Origin: Mesorhizobium sp.
GTDB taxonomy: Bacteria > Pseudomonadota > Alphaproteobacteria > Rhizobiales > Rhizobiaceae
Length of the DNA stretch: 64,000 nucleotides
Reading direction: 5' to 3'
Assembly (NCBI GenBank): GCA_027492275.1
Contig: JAPUFC010000003.1
Span: 60,536-124,535 of the forward strand
The notes beneath the pieces were generated by a model. The model saw nothing but the letters and a program-made list of their open reading frames with translations. It made no database searches and was not told the DNA's origin. Positions within the stretch are counted from its first letter, which is position 1. Every line of letters begins with the position of its first letter. The position numbers and the translations under genes were made by a program. Positions 1 through 8,378 of the stretch are shown here, piece after piece.

Positions 1-51
1 CGCGGGCGGTTGCTTTTTGCAAAACGGCGGCCTATATCGCGGCTCTGGCTC

Positions 52-126
52 GCGCCCATCGTCTAGCGGTCAGGACGGCGCCCTCTCACGGCGCAAACCG
101 GGGTTCGATTCCCCGTGGGCGTACCA
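52..126 (+). tRNA. tRNA-Glu (anticodon CTC), CCA end encoded
   Basis: A full cloverleaf can be drawn. The acceptor arms GCGCCCA and TGGGCGT pair with a terminal G-U. The anticodon arm reads CGCCCTCTCACGGCG with CTC in the loop. The T arm is CCGGGGTTCGATTCCCCGT, and the CCA at 124-126 is encoded. CTC reads glutamate GAG codons. Its 3' end is the core of the direct repeat that bounds the island to its right. Confidence 0.95.
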
Positions 127-128
127 AT
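112..128 (+). repeat. attL-like direct repeat at the tRNA-Glu 3' end
   Basis: CCCGTGGGCGTACCAAT is identical to 23892-23908. Similarity continues weakly for 12 bp beyond it (CCTTCCAAAAAG here, TCTTGCAAGAAG at the right), with 9 of 12 positions equal. Confidence 0.85.
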
Positions 129-170
129 CCTTCCAAAAAGCGATGTGATTTCAGAGGCTTGCAAGGGTCG

Positions 171-200
171 ATGTCCAACCTTATAAGCTAGGTTGGACAT
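171..200. repeat. Inverted repeat just inside attL, possible integrase arm site
   Basis: Perfect 11-bp arms ATGTCCAACCT and AGGTTGGACAT are separated by 8 bp. The half-site GGTTGGACA recurs just inside the right att copy. It could bind integrase or excisionase, or be a hairpin; no U-tract follows, so a terminator is unlikely. Confidence 0.55.
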
Positions 201-446
201 TCTTGTTCATGATTCGGCTGGCGGTATCGGCTCGGACGGCGGTAATCCATCACTGACATATTGCAGGGCTGTTTGCCGGAGATGGGCGGGAATGGGCCAC
301 TTGCATACCGCTGCTAATAGGTGCGAGCGCGGATCGTGGACATTTACTGATGCCAACGCCAAACACCCGAACCTGTTCGATATGCCGTCCTCGGTCCTAC
401 CGCCCTTCTACATCCGGTGCGAGTTCGACCGCATCGTTGATACCGA
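201..446. other. Non-coding or degraded stretch after attL
   Basis: No reading frame here has recognisable protein character, a convincing ribosome site or a homologous motif. It lies between the att-proximal inverted repeat and the remains of a peptidase gene, and is probably decayed island DNA. Confidence 0.4.
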
Positions 447-735
447 TCAAACTCGGCGATAAGAGAGCAGCTTGTCGATGCCGGTCTTGTTGCGCCGTAT
501 GCGCAACAGTGTGGCGCTAACCCAGAACGCAGGGCTAGAGCCGTATCGCTCATTCCTGCCGGATCGCCTCAAGCAGGGCGTCGCGAGGAAGAAGCAGCGC
601 GCCGGCGAGGCAGTCCGCTTCCTCTTCTTGAACTTCGTTGTACTCATTCATCATCATGTGCCCGTCCGGCGTGTGAAGGACATGTGCAGGTTCGTATTCA
701 AGGATGATGCGCAAAGCACTGGTGCTTGGGGACAG
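447..735 (-). pseudogene. Remnant of an ImmA/IrrE-type metallopeptidase gene
   Basis: On the minus strand one frame ending at 550-552 reads LEYEPAHVLHTPDG, then EEEADCLAGALLLPRDALL. This matches the region just after the HExxH helix in ImmA/IrrE (DUF955) proteases, where an EEEAD-LAG-LL-P pattern is standard. The frame stops after AIRQE, and the expected continuation (FWVSATLLRIRRNKTG) lies in a second frame down to 447, so there is a frameshift. An in-frame stop lies upstream of this segment and the HExxH itself is missing, so the gene is also truncated. Intact relatives cleave repressors of mobile elements or toxin systems. I call it a pseudogene from these two lesions; the family call rests on motif memory only. 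Confidence 0.6.
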
Positions 736-894
736 TCAGCAGTCTTTCCGCCTTTCAGAATGCTGCCTTTATAGCCGCCCTTCTGGAGCGATCCGCAACG
801 CGCAACTCCGTCCCCGATCCCAAAACAATTGATTCGTTGGACTGAAACCAAGGCCGACCAGTGGACCGACTATGCTGTTGCGGTGCCTGGCAAG

Positions 895-3243
895 CTACTG
901 ATCTACATCGTCGAAGATCGAGCGATTCGCGGCTGGTGGTTGGCTCGAACTCGATTGCCGTCGCTGCGTCACGATATGCGTCCAGTCGCTATCGTCTTCG
1001 GACTCCTCATCCCGCTCGCGCTTGCGGTCTTCAATCGACTCAACCGAACGCTTGACGCTTTCCCGAACGTCATAAACGAGCATTTCGGCGTGCTCATCGA
1101 TTCCAATCGCCTCGACGCGGTCGATTACTGCCAACAGCTTCTTGAAGTGACTGTCCGGCTCTTCGTCGAGATCGGCATCAGCGGCAATTTCTTCGATCCG
1201 CTCTTTAAGTGCAGGCAGCATCTTGGTCCGCAGCGCCAACCCCAACTTAACCAGACGAAGCGGCGGAACTAGCGCTAGCAGTTCGGGATCGTCAAAGAAC
1301 GATGCGTCGAAATCATCTAGGACCGCGCGCTCGAGCGCATCTGCTGCCTCGAGTCGAATATCTTCATCGAGCATTCCCATCGCATATGCACGCGCGAACA
1401 TCGCGAGCTGAGGGTCATTGGACGCCAGGTCGGTCGTCCAGCAAAAGCGTTTCAGGATGGCGGGGAATTGCCGCATCACCTTGCTGAAGACCGCGCCGCT
1501 GGCGCGATAAGCAAGGAATTGGAACAACATCCAGTTGCGGTGCCGTTCGTCGGGCGTCCGGCCAAGCCGGTCGACGAGCGCGTCGTCAAGGGCGGCAGGG
1601 ATCACGAGCGCGTCCCGGATGAGCGGGGATTCCTCGCAGGTAAAACTACTCAGGATGGTGTCGACGGTGGCGCCGCGGATTAGGGCGGCCATCATATGTG
1701 GCTTCTGACGCAAGATCTCGGTCAACGCGTCTGAAATTGTTGGGTGAGAGAACGTCCATTTTGCGCCAGAAAGTTTCAGGAACGAGCCTTTGAGTTCACC
1801 AAAACAGTCCTGAATTCTTGTGAGGCTGAACCCAGTCAGTTCGGCCACCGCCCGTGCGGCGGAGGAATCATGATCGGCAGCATCGAAGCCAGCCTGATGC
1901 ACATAGATAAGGATGAGGGCTGCTTGGAGTTGCGCGTCCAGCGCGTTGATGGTGTCGATCAGATGCTCACGCGGTTCTTTCATGAACCGGACCAGCGATT
2001 CCTCACGCGGCACCAAACCCTTGGTAAAACTTGGGTCGCCTAGGCGCTCGGCGATCCCTGGCAGGAAATCACGAACCGCGGCAACGGCGATGAGGTGCGG
2101 TTTGACGCTCGTCCGCCAGCTTTGGCTTTGACCGCCGAAATTGATGTGGTTGTAGAGGATCTGTGACTTTTCCTCGCTGGTCAGATCGCCGACATCGACC
2201 ACCGCACTGCCATTGGAGAACTGCGGCAGGTTACGCTGGCCGAGACGGAGGCGCGCGGCTTCGTAGATGTGCTTTCGCGACGTCAGCAGAAAGCGGTTGC
2301 CATGCGCGATCGCCGCGCGAAGCTTGGCGAATGCCGACATCCAATCCTGAACATAGTCATTACGCAGGACGTTCGGGCCGAAGGCATCGTCGATCCAGAA
2401 GAACCGTCCAGGATCGTTCGGATTCCAGCCCGCCTCGAAATCGCGTGGGCTTGTCAGGGCGAGCACGGTGCTATCCGGATTTTCGGACGCGATCGTGGAG
2501 ATGATCGCCCCGATCGCGGACTTGCCGCTTGAGGGATTGCCGAGCAGCAGGACAACACCATGTTCGGCAATCGCATGGACCGCGTCACGATGCGCTCGGG
2601 TCGGCACATAGGTGCGTAGTTTGGGGATCCAGCTGTCGAGCAGCGCGCGGCTCTGTTCGGTCAGACGCTCGTCGATGATGGCGGTGAGATCCCCCAAGCC
2701 GTAGACTTGCGGGACGAGCGCGCGCAGCCGGGCACTGCTGCGGATGGTGCGGATGATATATTGCCTGCCGAGAATGTGTGGTTTGCGGACACCGAGCGAG
2801 CGAAGGCGTACGCGGATTTCGGCTGCCACCGGGGCATCGACGGTCATGTTCGTCATGAACGCGTAGGTGTCGGCCAGCCCAGCTTTCACCAGCTCTTCGA
2901 CATGCGCGATCTCAGGGGTTAGATCGCTCGGTCGAAGCGATTTCGCAGCGTCCGATGTGTGTTTGCATTGCACGGTACCTACCGGCGTGGTGCCGGTTTG
3001 GCCGCGAACGAGAAAGACCGCGTCCTGCCCGCCGTCCTGCGCCTCGCGATAAATCTCGACGGGCTGGCGCAGAACCACCTCACAAACCTGCGAGCACAAA
3101 TCCTGAAACGCCCGCCAGCCGATCGTATGCAGCGCGAGGTCAGACCATGGTCCGGCGGCCACCCGCACCCGGCGTTCGCGCTCCGGCTCTGCGCCGGTTA
3201 TCAGTTGCTCCCAATGCTGCATGGGCAGTCCAGCTTTGTGCAT
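895..3243 (-). CDS. Mrr-like PD-(D/E)XK nuclease fused to a STAND-type NTPase (nSTAND3-like)
   Basis: 782 aa. Residues about 30-150 look like a restriction-endonuclease fold: GWRAFQDLC, then DGGQDAV near residue 74 and VQCK near 92-94, the spaced D...QxK pattern of Mrr-type nucleases. A P-loop (GNPSSGKSA, about 235-243), a Walker B-like FFWIDD (about 281-286) and TSRKHIY (about 321) follow. This arrangement fits nSTAND3 NTPases, which in known antiviral STAND proteins couple ligand sensing to a nuclease. The C-terminal 400 residues are helical with no clear TPR or WD pattern and would be the sensor. The start is chosen at ATG 3243; a TTG at 3249 would overlap the upstream stop. It follows the OLD nuclease gene directly, so the two are very likely co-translated. 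Defence is inferred. Confidence 0.78.
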   Translation of the reverse strand: MHKAGLPMQHWEQLITGAEPERERRVRVAAGPWSDLALHTIGWRAFQDLCSQVCEVVLRQPVEIYREAQDGGQDAVFLVRGQTGTTPVGTVQCKHTSDAAKSLRPSDLTPEIAHVEELVKAGLADTYAFMTNMTVDAPVAAEIRVRLRSLGVRKPHILGRQYIIRTIRSSARLRALVPQVYGLGDLTAIIDERLTEQSRALLDSWIPKLRTYVPTRAHRDAVHAIAEHGVVLLLGNPSSGKSAIGAIISTIASENPDSTVLALTSPRDFEAGWNPNDPGRFFWIDDAFGPNVLRNDYVQDWMSAFAKLRAAIAHGNRFLLTSRKHIYEAARLRLGQRNLPQFSNGSAVVDVGDLTSEEKSQILYNHINFGGQSQSWRTSVKPHLIAVAAVRDFLPGIAERLGDPSFTKGLVPREESLVRFMKEPREHLIDTINALDAQLQAALILIYVHQAGFDAADHDSSAARAVAELTGFSLTRIQDCFGELKGSFLKLSGAKWTFSHPTISDALTEILRQKPHMMAALIRGATVDTILSSFTCEESPLIRDALVIPAALDDALVDRLGRTPDERHRNWMLFQFLAYRASGAVFSKVMRQFPAILKRFCWTTDLASNDPQLAMFARAYAMGMLDEDIRLEAADALERAVLDDFDASFFDDPELLALVPPLRLVKLGLALRTKMLPALKERIEEIAADADLDEEPDSHFKKLLAVIDRVEAIGIDEHAEMLVYDVRESVKRSVESIEDRKRERDEESEDDSDWTHIVTQRRQSSSSQPPAANRSIFDDVDQ

Positions 3244-3245
3244 GA

Positions 3246-5135
3246 TCAAAGAACTGTGATTCGCGGCTTCGCCTTGCCAACGAGCCGTATATCATCCACT
3301 GTGCCATACGCGCCGTTCCATTCGCGCAGTATCGCCCCGACCTTTTCGATATAGAGAAGGCCATCTGGCAGCGGCCCGAAGGGCTCGAGTTCTGCGCCGT
3401 CACAGATATCGACTAGAAATTGTTGCAGCTTCTCCCGCAGCTCTGAATCGCCACTCACGCGCATATATGCCGACAATGGCTTGTCCTTGCCGAGTTCTGA
3501 CCCACCAAGGCTGCGCTCGAAGTCGGGGATGCTGCAGCGGTGACGGACCGCGATCCCGGCTAAGCGACATTCCAAGATCGCGTCGTAGATCGACTGGTTG
3601 ATAGTCCACATGCCGTTCCCGCCGCCCTCATGGTTGAAGGGCCAGTCAACGTCATGGACAATGCTAAAGGGTACGCGAAAATGCCTGAGCATCGTGATCA
3701 GGCCGGGCAGTATAGCTTTCCCGCGTGCCCGAATCGCGGTCGCGCGATCGGCAAGCTCATGATCCGCTTCGACGATCGCCGCGATAAACGCGGCATGTTC
3801 TGTATCGCCCTCAACTAGGATCGGATGCGAGCCGAAGAACACTTCGGAAAAGCCGACATCCATTTGCTGGATCGCCTTCAGATTACGCTTTGTGTCGGCG
3901 TCGAAGACGACATCATCAACCCGATAGGTTCTACTGCCCAGCGCGGACTTGTCGCCGCCGCTGCGTTCGAGGCGCACGATGGTGGTGTGATCCTCCAGCG
4001 GGTTCACGAAATAGGGCGAATGGGTGGTCATTATGACTTGCCACTCGGGGTCCTCAGCAAGCTTGTAGAGGTGTCGCTGGGCCGCCCGCGCCGCCATCGG
4101 ATGCAGGGCATTCTCAGGTTCATCGATGAGTAGGAGATAGCCTGGAAAGGCGGGGTCATCTTCGTCGAGCGCTTTCTCGCCCTTGCGAAACGCTTCAAGC
4201 TTTTCGATCGCAGCGGCCTTGGCATCATCCTTCTTGGCGGCTTTTACCGCCTTTTCGAGCGCGGCTTCCGTTTCGTTGCGCCGCGACAGCTGATTATGGA
4301 CGGTGAGCATCGACCAGAACAACGCGCGCCGCGCCCCGGACCCTTGTTGCTCAAGCGAGGTCTCGATATCGCCATCGGTGACGCGGATACCGGAGCCTTC
4401 CTTGAGCAGCTTTTCCAGATCATATTTCGGCTCTGCCATCGCAACTTCGAGCCGGATGCCAAGGCCGGGAAACACCCCCGCAAAACCGTCATGCACCTGC
4501 CCAGCGATCTGAGTAAAACGGTCTTCATGGGTCTTGGTGAGGCCGGACACGATCTTGGCAAGGTTCGAGACCGACTTGGCCAGATCAGAGGTCGGATCCT
4601 TTTGAAGGTCGCCTAGCTCCTTCGCAAAAGGCGAAAGTGCAAGCGCCAGCAGAACCGCTTGGGTTTCGGACGCATCTTGCAGCGAGCCGATGCGAAGCGG
4701 CCGCGGCAATCGCGATTTGAAGACATTGTCCGCACCACCCGCCTTTTCGCCATCCGACCACGCGCCGGCCTCGGGATCCCAGGTCCTACGGACAAAAGAT
4801 CCGTCGGGGGACCATTCCCATTGGCTGCGCACGACGAGATGATCGCCGCTGGGCGTCTTCCACTTTTCGTCGACATTCGCCACGCCTTCGGGAATGTGAA
4901 CATCGAGCTCGACGACCGACGGTTCGCCTTCTGGCGCCCAGCGGCATCGATCGCGCGGTCCTGAGAATAAGGTCGGCTTTATTGCCAGCTCATAAGCGCG
5001 CAAAATAGTCGATTTGCCGGAATTATTCTTCCCGACCAAGCAAACGACATTGTCCAGTGCGATCTGGACACCTTCCGGGCCGACACAACCCAGGTTTTTG
5101 GCAGCCAACTTCAGCAATTTCGAGCGTTTGATCAC
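3246..5135 (-). CDS. OLD-family ATPase with TOPRIM nuclease domain
   Basis: 629 aa from GTG 5135, chosen because GGGGAGG lies 5 bp upstream; an in-frame GTG at 5177 is also possible. Walker A GKNNSGKST (about 35-43), ABC-type signature LEQQGSGARR (about 261-270), a charged coiled-coil stretch (about 290-325), Walker B LLLIDEPENALHP (about 334-346) and H-loop TTHSPYF are all present. The C-terminal third has the TOPRIM signature LVEGDTE (about 440-446) and HDVDWPF (about 494-500), the acidic metal-binding clusters of OLD nucleases. GajA of the Gabija defence system has the same ATPase-TOPRIM plan but pairs with a UvrD helicase, whereas the partner here is the nuclease-STAND gene starting 2 bp downstream. 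Function as a defence nuclease is inferred from family and context. Confidence 0.82.
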   Translation of the reverse strand: MIKRSKLLKLAAKNLGCVGPEGVQIALDNVVCLVGKNNSGKSTILRAYELAIKPTLFSGPRDRCRWAPEGEPSVVELDVHIPEGVANVDEKWKTPSGDHLVVRSQWEWSPDGSFVRRTWDPEAGAWSDGEKAGGADNVFKSRLPRPLRIGSLQDASETQAVLLALALSPFAKELGDLQKDPTSDLAKSVSNLAKIVSGLTKTHEDRFTQIAGQVHDGFAGVFPGLGIRLEVAMAEPKYDLEKLLKEGSGIRVTDGDIETSLEQQGSGARRALFWSMLTVHNQLSRRNETEAALEKAVKAAKKDDAKAAAIEKLEAFRKGEKALDEDDPAFPGYLLLIDEPENALHPMAARAAQRHLYKLAEDPEWQVIMTTHSPYFVNPLEDHTTIVRLERSGGDKSALGSRTYRVDDVVFDADTKRNLKAIQQMDVGFSEVFFGSHPILVEGDTEHAAFIAAIVEADHELADRATAIRARGKAILPGLITMLRHFRVPFSIVHDVDWPFNHEGGGNGMWTINQSIYDAILECRLAGIAVRHRCSIPDFERSLGGSELGKDKPLSAYMRVSGDSELREKLQQFLVDICDGAELEPFGPLPDGLLYIEKVGAILREWNGAYGTVDDIRLVGKAKPRITVL

Positions 5136-5177
5136 CGCCACCTCCCCGTCCGGCCCCCTAAAACATGATCTATCCAC

Positions 5178-5595
5178 AGAATTGCCGATCCGTCGATAAG
5201 CGCGGAGCCAGAAATAGCGCCGGAAATGGCTCTCCTTCCTAAGGTGCGTGGTGAGATTTCTGCGCCACTACGGCACAGGCCGCGTCGCCAGCTGATTGCG
5301 TCGCGAGCGATGCCGCGATCCCCTCTCGCCCGCTGCGAGGCCGCCGGCCTACCATCGTCAAGCACGAAATGGCATGATGAAATTTGGAAAGGCATTGACG
5401 GGATTATAGAAATCATCCCCGACGCCACCGCCATTCGTCAGCGTTGCTTGTCGAAGAAATCGGCCGGTCCGCTCTCTTAGGCGCTGGCGAATAAGTCCCG
5501 AACGACCCGCGGGGGCGCAAAGCAGACCGTCCGCCCCGAAGCAGAGAGATGATCGCCACGCGGCTCTGGAATTCCCCGCCGTATTCGGAAGCGAC
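5178..5595. other. Gap between the defence operon and the integrase module
   Basis: No protein-like frame is convincing. On the minus strand a TATAAT (5407-5412) lies about 270 bp ahead of the OLD-type gene, but no acceptable -35 box is seen. It probably holds the promoter of the two-gene operon. Confidence 0.35.
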
Positions 5596-5760
5596 CTACC
5601 TCCGGGGATGCGACTTCTGCTTCGGGTCCGTCTTGCGCATCTCCCTCCGAGCCAGCCAGCGCGCGGCGCGGTCGTTGCTGCGGTACTCCTCGTCGTCGGT
5701 GATGGACAGTTTGCGCTTGCCCAGATGTTGCAGCTTGCGCCAGTCGAAGTTCCTGCTCAT
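5596..5760 (-). CDS. Small basic protein downstream of the integrase, unknown
   Basis: 54 aa, starting MSRNFDWRKLQHLGKRKLS and ending KQKSHPRR. It is highly charged and basic with no hydrophobic segment, and the centre (DDEEYRSNDRAARWLARREM) could form one amphipathic helix. It starts at ATG 5760, 64 bp after the integrase stop on the same strand, behind a purine-rich GAGAGA. A small DNA-binding accessory protein such as an excisionase-like factor is possible, but nothing in the sequence proves it. Confidence 0.5.
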   Translation of the reverse strand: MSRNFDWRKLQHLGKRKLSITDDEEYRSNDRAARWLARREMRKTDPKQKSHPRR

Positions 5761-5824
5761 GGGAAATCTCTCATTTTGCCGGCGGCGGCAAGGAGCCCCG
5801 TGCTTGCGTGGGGCCGCTCAGCCG

Positions 5825-6883
5825 CTACCGGGCGGCGGCGCGGCTGGAATTGACCAGCTTGGCCATGCCGGAATCGGCCAGGGCCTTGCGGTTGGCGCGT
5901 TTGGTGTAGGTGCGGGCCTCGGTCGGCGACTTGTGACCGAGGAAGGCCATGACCTCGAACTCGGTGGCTCCGGCATCGGCGAGACGGGTGGCGCCGGCCT
6001 TGCGCAACCCGTGCGGGGTGCAGTGGCAGAGGCCGGCCTCCAGGCAGCGCTCGTGGAACCAGTTGCCGATCGTCTCCGGCTTGTATGGCTTGTCCTGGCT
6101 GTGCGTGACGAGCAGCGACTGCTTGCGGCTGACCTTGTCCAGAACCTCCTTCAACTCGGGAAGGATGGGCAGGTCCACGTCACCGCCGGTCTTGCCGCGC
6201 CGGTAGGCGATCCGGTCGCCAGAGACGTTGCGCCAACCCATCCGGCAGACATCCTGCCGGGCGGCTCCGGCGTAGAGCATCAGCCGCAGCGCCAGCACGG
6301 CCTTGGAGTCGACGCCGTGGAAGGCCTCGAAGGTGGCGATCTCGGCGTCGGTCCAGGTGTGGAAGCCGTCAGGGTTCTCGGCGAAGCGGTCGACGCCGAT
6401 GGTGGGGTCGCGGGTGATGAGGCCTCGCCGCATGGCGAAGCGGCACAGGCGGCGCAGCAGCTTCAGGAGCCGGTTGGCGGAGGCCGGCGTCGCAGACTTC
6501 TTGGCGATCAGCGCCTCGACATGCTCGAGACGAAGGCCGGCGACGGTCTTCTCGCCGTGCTCGATCCTGAACCGTTCCAGCTCGTTCAGGAGGTTCTTGC
6601 GGCTGATCGGGGCCAGCTTGTGCCAGGACGGCGTCTGCCGGTACTGCTCGATCAGCCAGTTGAAGGTGCCGTGATCGTGGCGCGACTGCCGCTGCTCGAT
6701 GATGGCGTCCTCCGACCGCGCCTTCTCATAGGCGCTGCGGAACTCGGCCGAGCCGTAGGGACCGGGCAGGTAGATCGGGGAGATGCCTCTCGCGCGATAG
6801 CGCCAGCGGGCCTTGCCATGCCTGTCGACATGGCGGGATACGCCCGGATAGGGATTCGGGCCGGGGCTGCGCCCCGGCCTCAA
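5825..6883 (-). CDS. Tyrosine recombinase/integrase
   Basis: 352 aa with a complete catalytic set: Arg209 (YAGAARQDV), Lys231 (RRGKTGG), His291-xx-Arg294 (HGLRKAG), His317 (LGHKS) and nucleophile Tyr326 (EARTYT). Residues 65-150 form the core-binding SAM-like domain and the N-terminus (PYPGVSRHVDRHGKARWRYR) resembles an arm-binding region. The TTG start overlaps the stop of the upstream 65-aa gene as TTGA, indicating translational coupling. It is the best candidate for the enzyme that inserted the island into tRNA-Glu, though it lies 5.7 kb from the nearest att copy. Confidence 0.93.
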   Translation of the reverse strand: MRPGRSPGPNPYPGVSRHVDRHGKARWRYRARGISPIYLPGPYGSAEFRSAYEKARSEDAIIEQRQSRHDHGTFNWLIEQYRQTPSWHKLAPISRKNLLNELERFRIEHGEKTVAGLRLEHVEALIAKKSATPASANRLLKLLRRLCRFAMRRGLITRDPTIGVDRFAENPDGFHTWTDAEIATFEAFHGVDSKAVLALRLMLYAGAARQDVCRMGWRNVSGDRIAYRRGKTGGDVDLPILPELKEVLDKVSRKQSLLVTHSQDKPYKPETIGNWFHERCLEAGLCHCTPHGLRKAGATRLADAGATEFEVMAFLGHKSPTEARTYTKRANRKALADSGMAKLVNSSRAAAR

Positions 6884-7077
6884 TGCAGCACCTCGTCCCA
6901 GTCATTGGGCTTCGTGTCGGCAGCATCGGGATCGGTGCCCGCGACATCGTCGGCGACCATCTCCACCCGTCCGTCGGGGTGGACGATGACTCGGGCGCGC
7001 TTGTAGCCGGACTCCCGCGCGGCCCGCAGCAGTCGCGCGGCGTCGGCCTTCCTGATCAGTGCAACACGGTTCGCCAT
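6880..7077 (-). CDS. Small protein coupled to the integrase, unknown
   Basis: 65 aa from ATG 7077, beginning MANRVALIRKADAARLLRAA. The N-terminal half looks like a helix-turn-helix entry (ADAARLLRAARESG), followed by a beta-rich RVIVHPDGRVEMV and an acidic tail. Its stop overlaps the integrase start. The position suggests an integrase accessory or control protein; this is inference. Longer upstream starts would extend it into a segment without protein character. Confidence 0.65.
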   Translation of the reverse strand: MANRVALIRKADAARLLRAARESGYKRARVIVHPDGRVEMVADDVAGTDPDAADTKPNDWDEVLH

Positions 7078-7319
7078 CAGCGTCCTCGTCCCGATGAAGG
7101 GTCGCCGCTGCGCGTCGACCTCATAGTGGATTGTGGGGCGGGGTTGTGCTGGCCATGTCGGCGCGACGGACCCCGCGAGTGGCGGGGCTTCTGGCTTAAC
7201 GAAAGCATCCTGGCAATGAAAAAATTGTCTACATTGACGAAATCGTCTCCGGCCGGCGCTAAGTACCGATAGATTCATGCCGCGCCAAGTATATCGATGC
7301 CACAGGAAAGTACATATCC

Positions 7320-7859
7320 TTGCGATCTACCTGTTTCTACCCGACGAAAACCATCAACGGCGAGGACTACAAGGAGGCCCTGGTGACGATGGTCGCCGGC
7401 CTGGGCGGGCCTCTCTTCCACGTCACGGCGATGCTGTCGCCCGGTGGAACGAGGCCGGCGCTGGAGGCGGCGTTCAGGAGCTGGGCGGCTCGGGTGGATC
7501 GCGCCTATCTCGGTCGGAAATGGCAGGACCGGGAAAGCGACCGGATGGACGGTATCGTGTTCTTCGAGACGCGGCCCGGTCACCACATCCACGCCATCAT
7601 CCGGCCGCCGGCAGGGGTGGAGGTCCACGGCTTCCTGACGAACGCCAGCTCGTGGTTCTGCTCCAATCCCGGTGCCGACATCAACACCGTCGGCGGTTCC
7701 GGCAAGCCCGTCTCTCCGCGCGGGAGGATGCTGGTCCAGCTCATCGGACCGACGCCGGAGGACCTCGCCCGCACCGTCCGCTATGCCTCCAAGGAGGTCG
7801 AGTTCCTCTCGTCCGCCGTCTCCGGCTGGAAGTTCCTGCGGGATCTCTCCGCGCACTAA
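7320..7859 (+). CDS. HUH-motif protein, possible replication initiator or relaxase-like
   Basis: 179 aa from TTG 7320; the frame is open back to 7263 but offers no better start, so the N-terminus is uncertain. It contains HHIHAIIRPP (about residues 87-96), a His-hydrophobic-His motif, and further on RYASKEVEF, a YxxK motif. In Rep/HUH endonucleases the HUH pair binds metal and the Tyr of YxxK attacks DNA. The spacing and small size fit a minimal rolling-circle initiator domain, although no helicase domain follows. It faces away from the integrase genes. The enzyme class is inferred from two short motifs. Confidence 0.55.
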   Translation: MRSTCFYPTKTINGEDYKEALVTMVAGLGGPLFHVTAMLSPGGTRPALEAAFRSWAARVDRAYLGRKWQDRESDRMDGIVFFETRPGHHIHAIIRPPAGVEVHGFLTNASSWFCSNPGADINTVGGSGKPVSPRGRMLVQLIGPTPEDLARTVRYASKEVEFLSSAVSGWKFLRDLSAH

Positions 7860-8378
7860 GTAGCCGTCGCGCTAAATAGTGAAGTCCGTCGCCATGGTCG
7901 TCATGAAGCGAGCCTTCGCCACGCGTCGGTCCCGCTTTCCCCGGGCAGGCCCCACGGGACGATCTCCGGCCTCAGGGACCGGAGAATGGATGAGCTTTGT
8001 CTCCATCATCCCTGATCCTTTCACCTTCACACTCTTCCCCTCCCATGACGTGCCGTCTCCGGGGGACATTCCCTGACGATGACGGGACGGGAACGATCGG
8101 GACTCTCCGGTACGGATCGAGACCGACACTCCCCTTCATGTCGACATCATTCCATTGCCCGCTCTATCCACATTCATGGGCAAGCTCCCGGATGGATGTG
8201 CGTCATCCTCTCTCCACATCACTCCATAATCGGTGGGCGTGTCTTCCTCGGGAACTTGGGGACGCGGGGCGACACCGGACACTCCGGTACGGATGATGCC
8301 CGGACGATCCCGAAGACCCGCAAACTCCTGTCACTTACAGCAACATCCCTATAAAGGGCGCTCCCGAAAGGATGACGG
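7860..8378. other. 519-bp non-coding region with repeated words
   Basis: No convincing gene. It is rich in repeated short words: CTCCGGTACGGAT twice (8105-8117 and 8282-8294) and ACATCA(T/C)TCCAT twice (near 8154 and 8216). It lies directly downstream of the HUH-motif gene, so it could hold an origin or binding sites for that protein. Confidence 0.45.
8105..8294. repeat. 13-bp direct repeat CTCCGGTACGGAT, two copies 177 bp apart
   Basis: The exact copies are at 8105-8117 and 8282-8294, each preceded by a similar GGAC(A/T) context. A 13-mer repeating by chance within 200 bp is unlikely. Confidence 0.55.

Noticed and set aside
193..462. 89-codon frame right after the tRNA
   Set aside because: It has no ribosome site, an irregular composition and no motif, and lies among decayed DNA.
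5407..5412. TATAAT as the promoter of the defence operon
   Set aside because: No acceptable -35 box is found 15-19 bp upstream and it lies about 270 bp from the gene, so I do not list it as a promoter.
5549..7006. Long plus-strand frame (485 codons) across the integrase
   Set aside because: It is antisense to a recombinase with every catalytic residue; its translation is Gly/Ala/Arg-rich with no motif.
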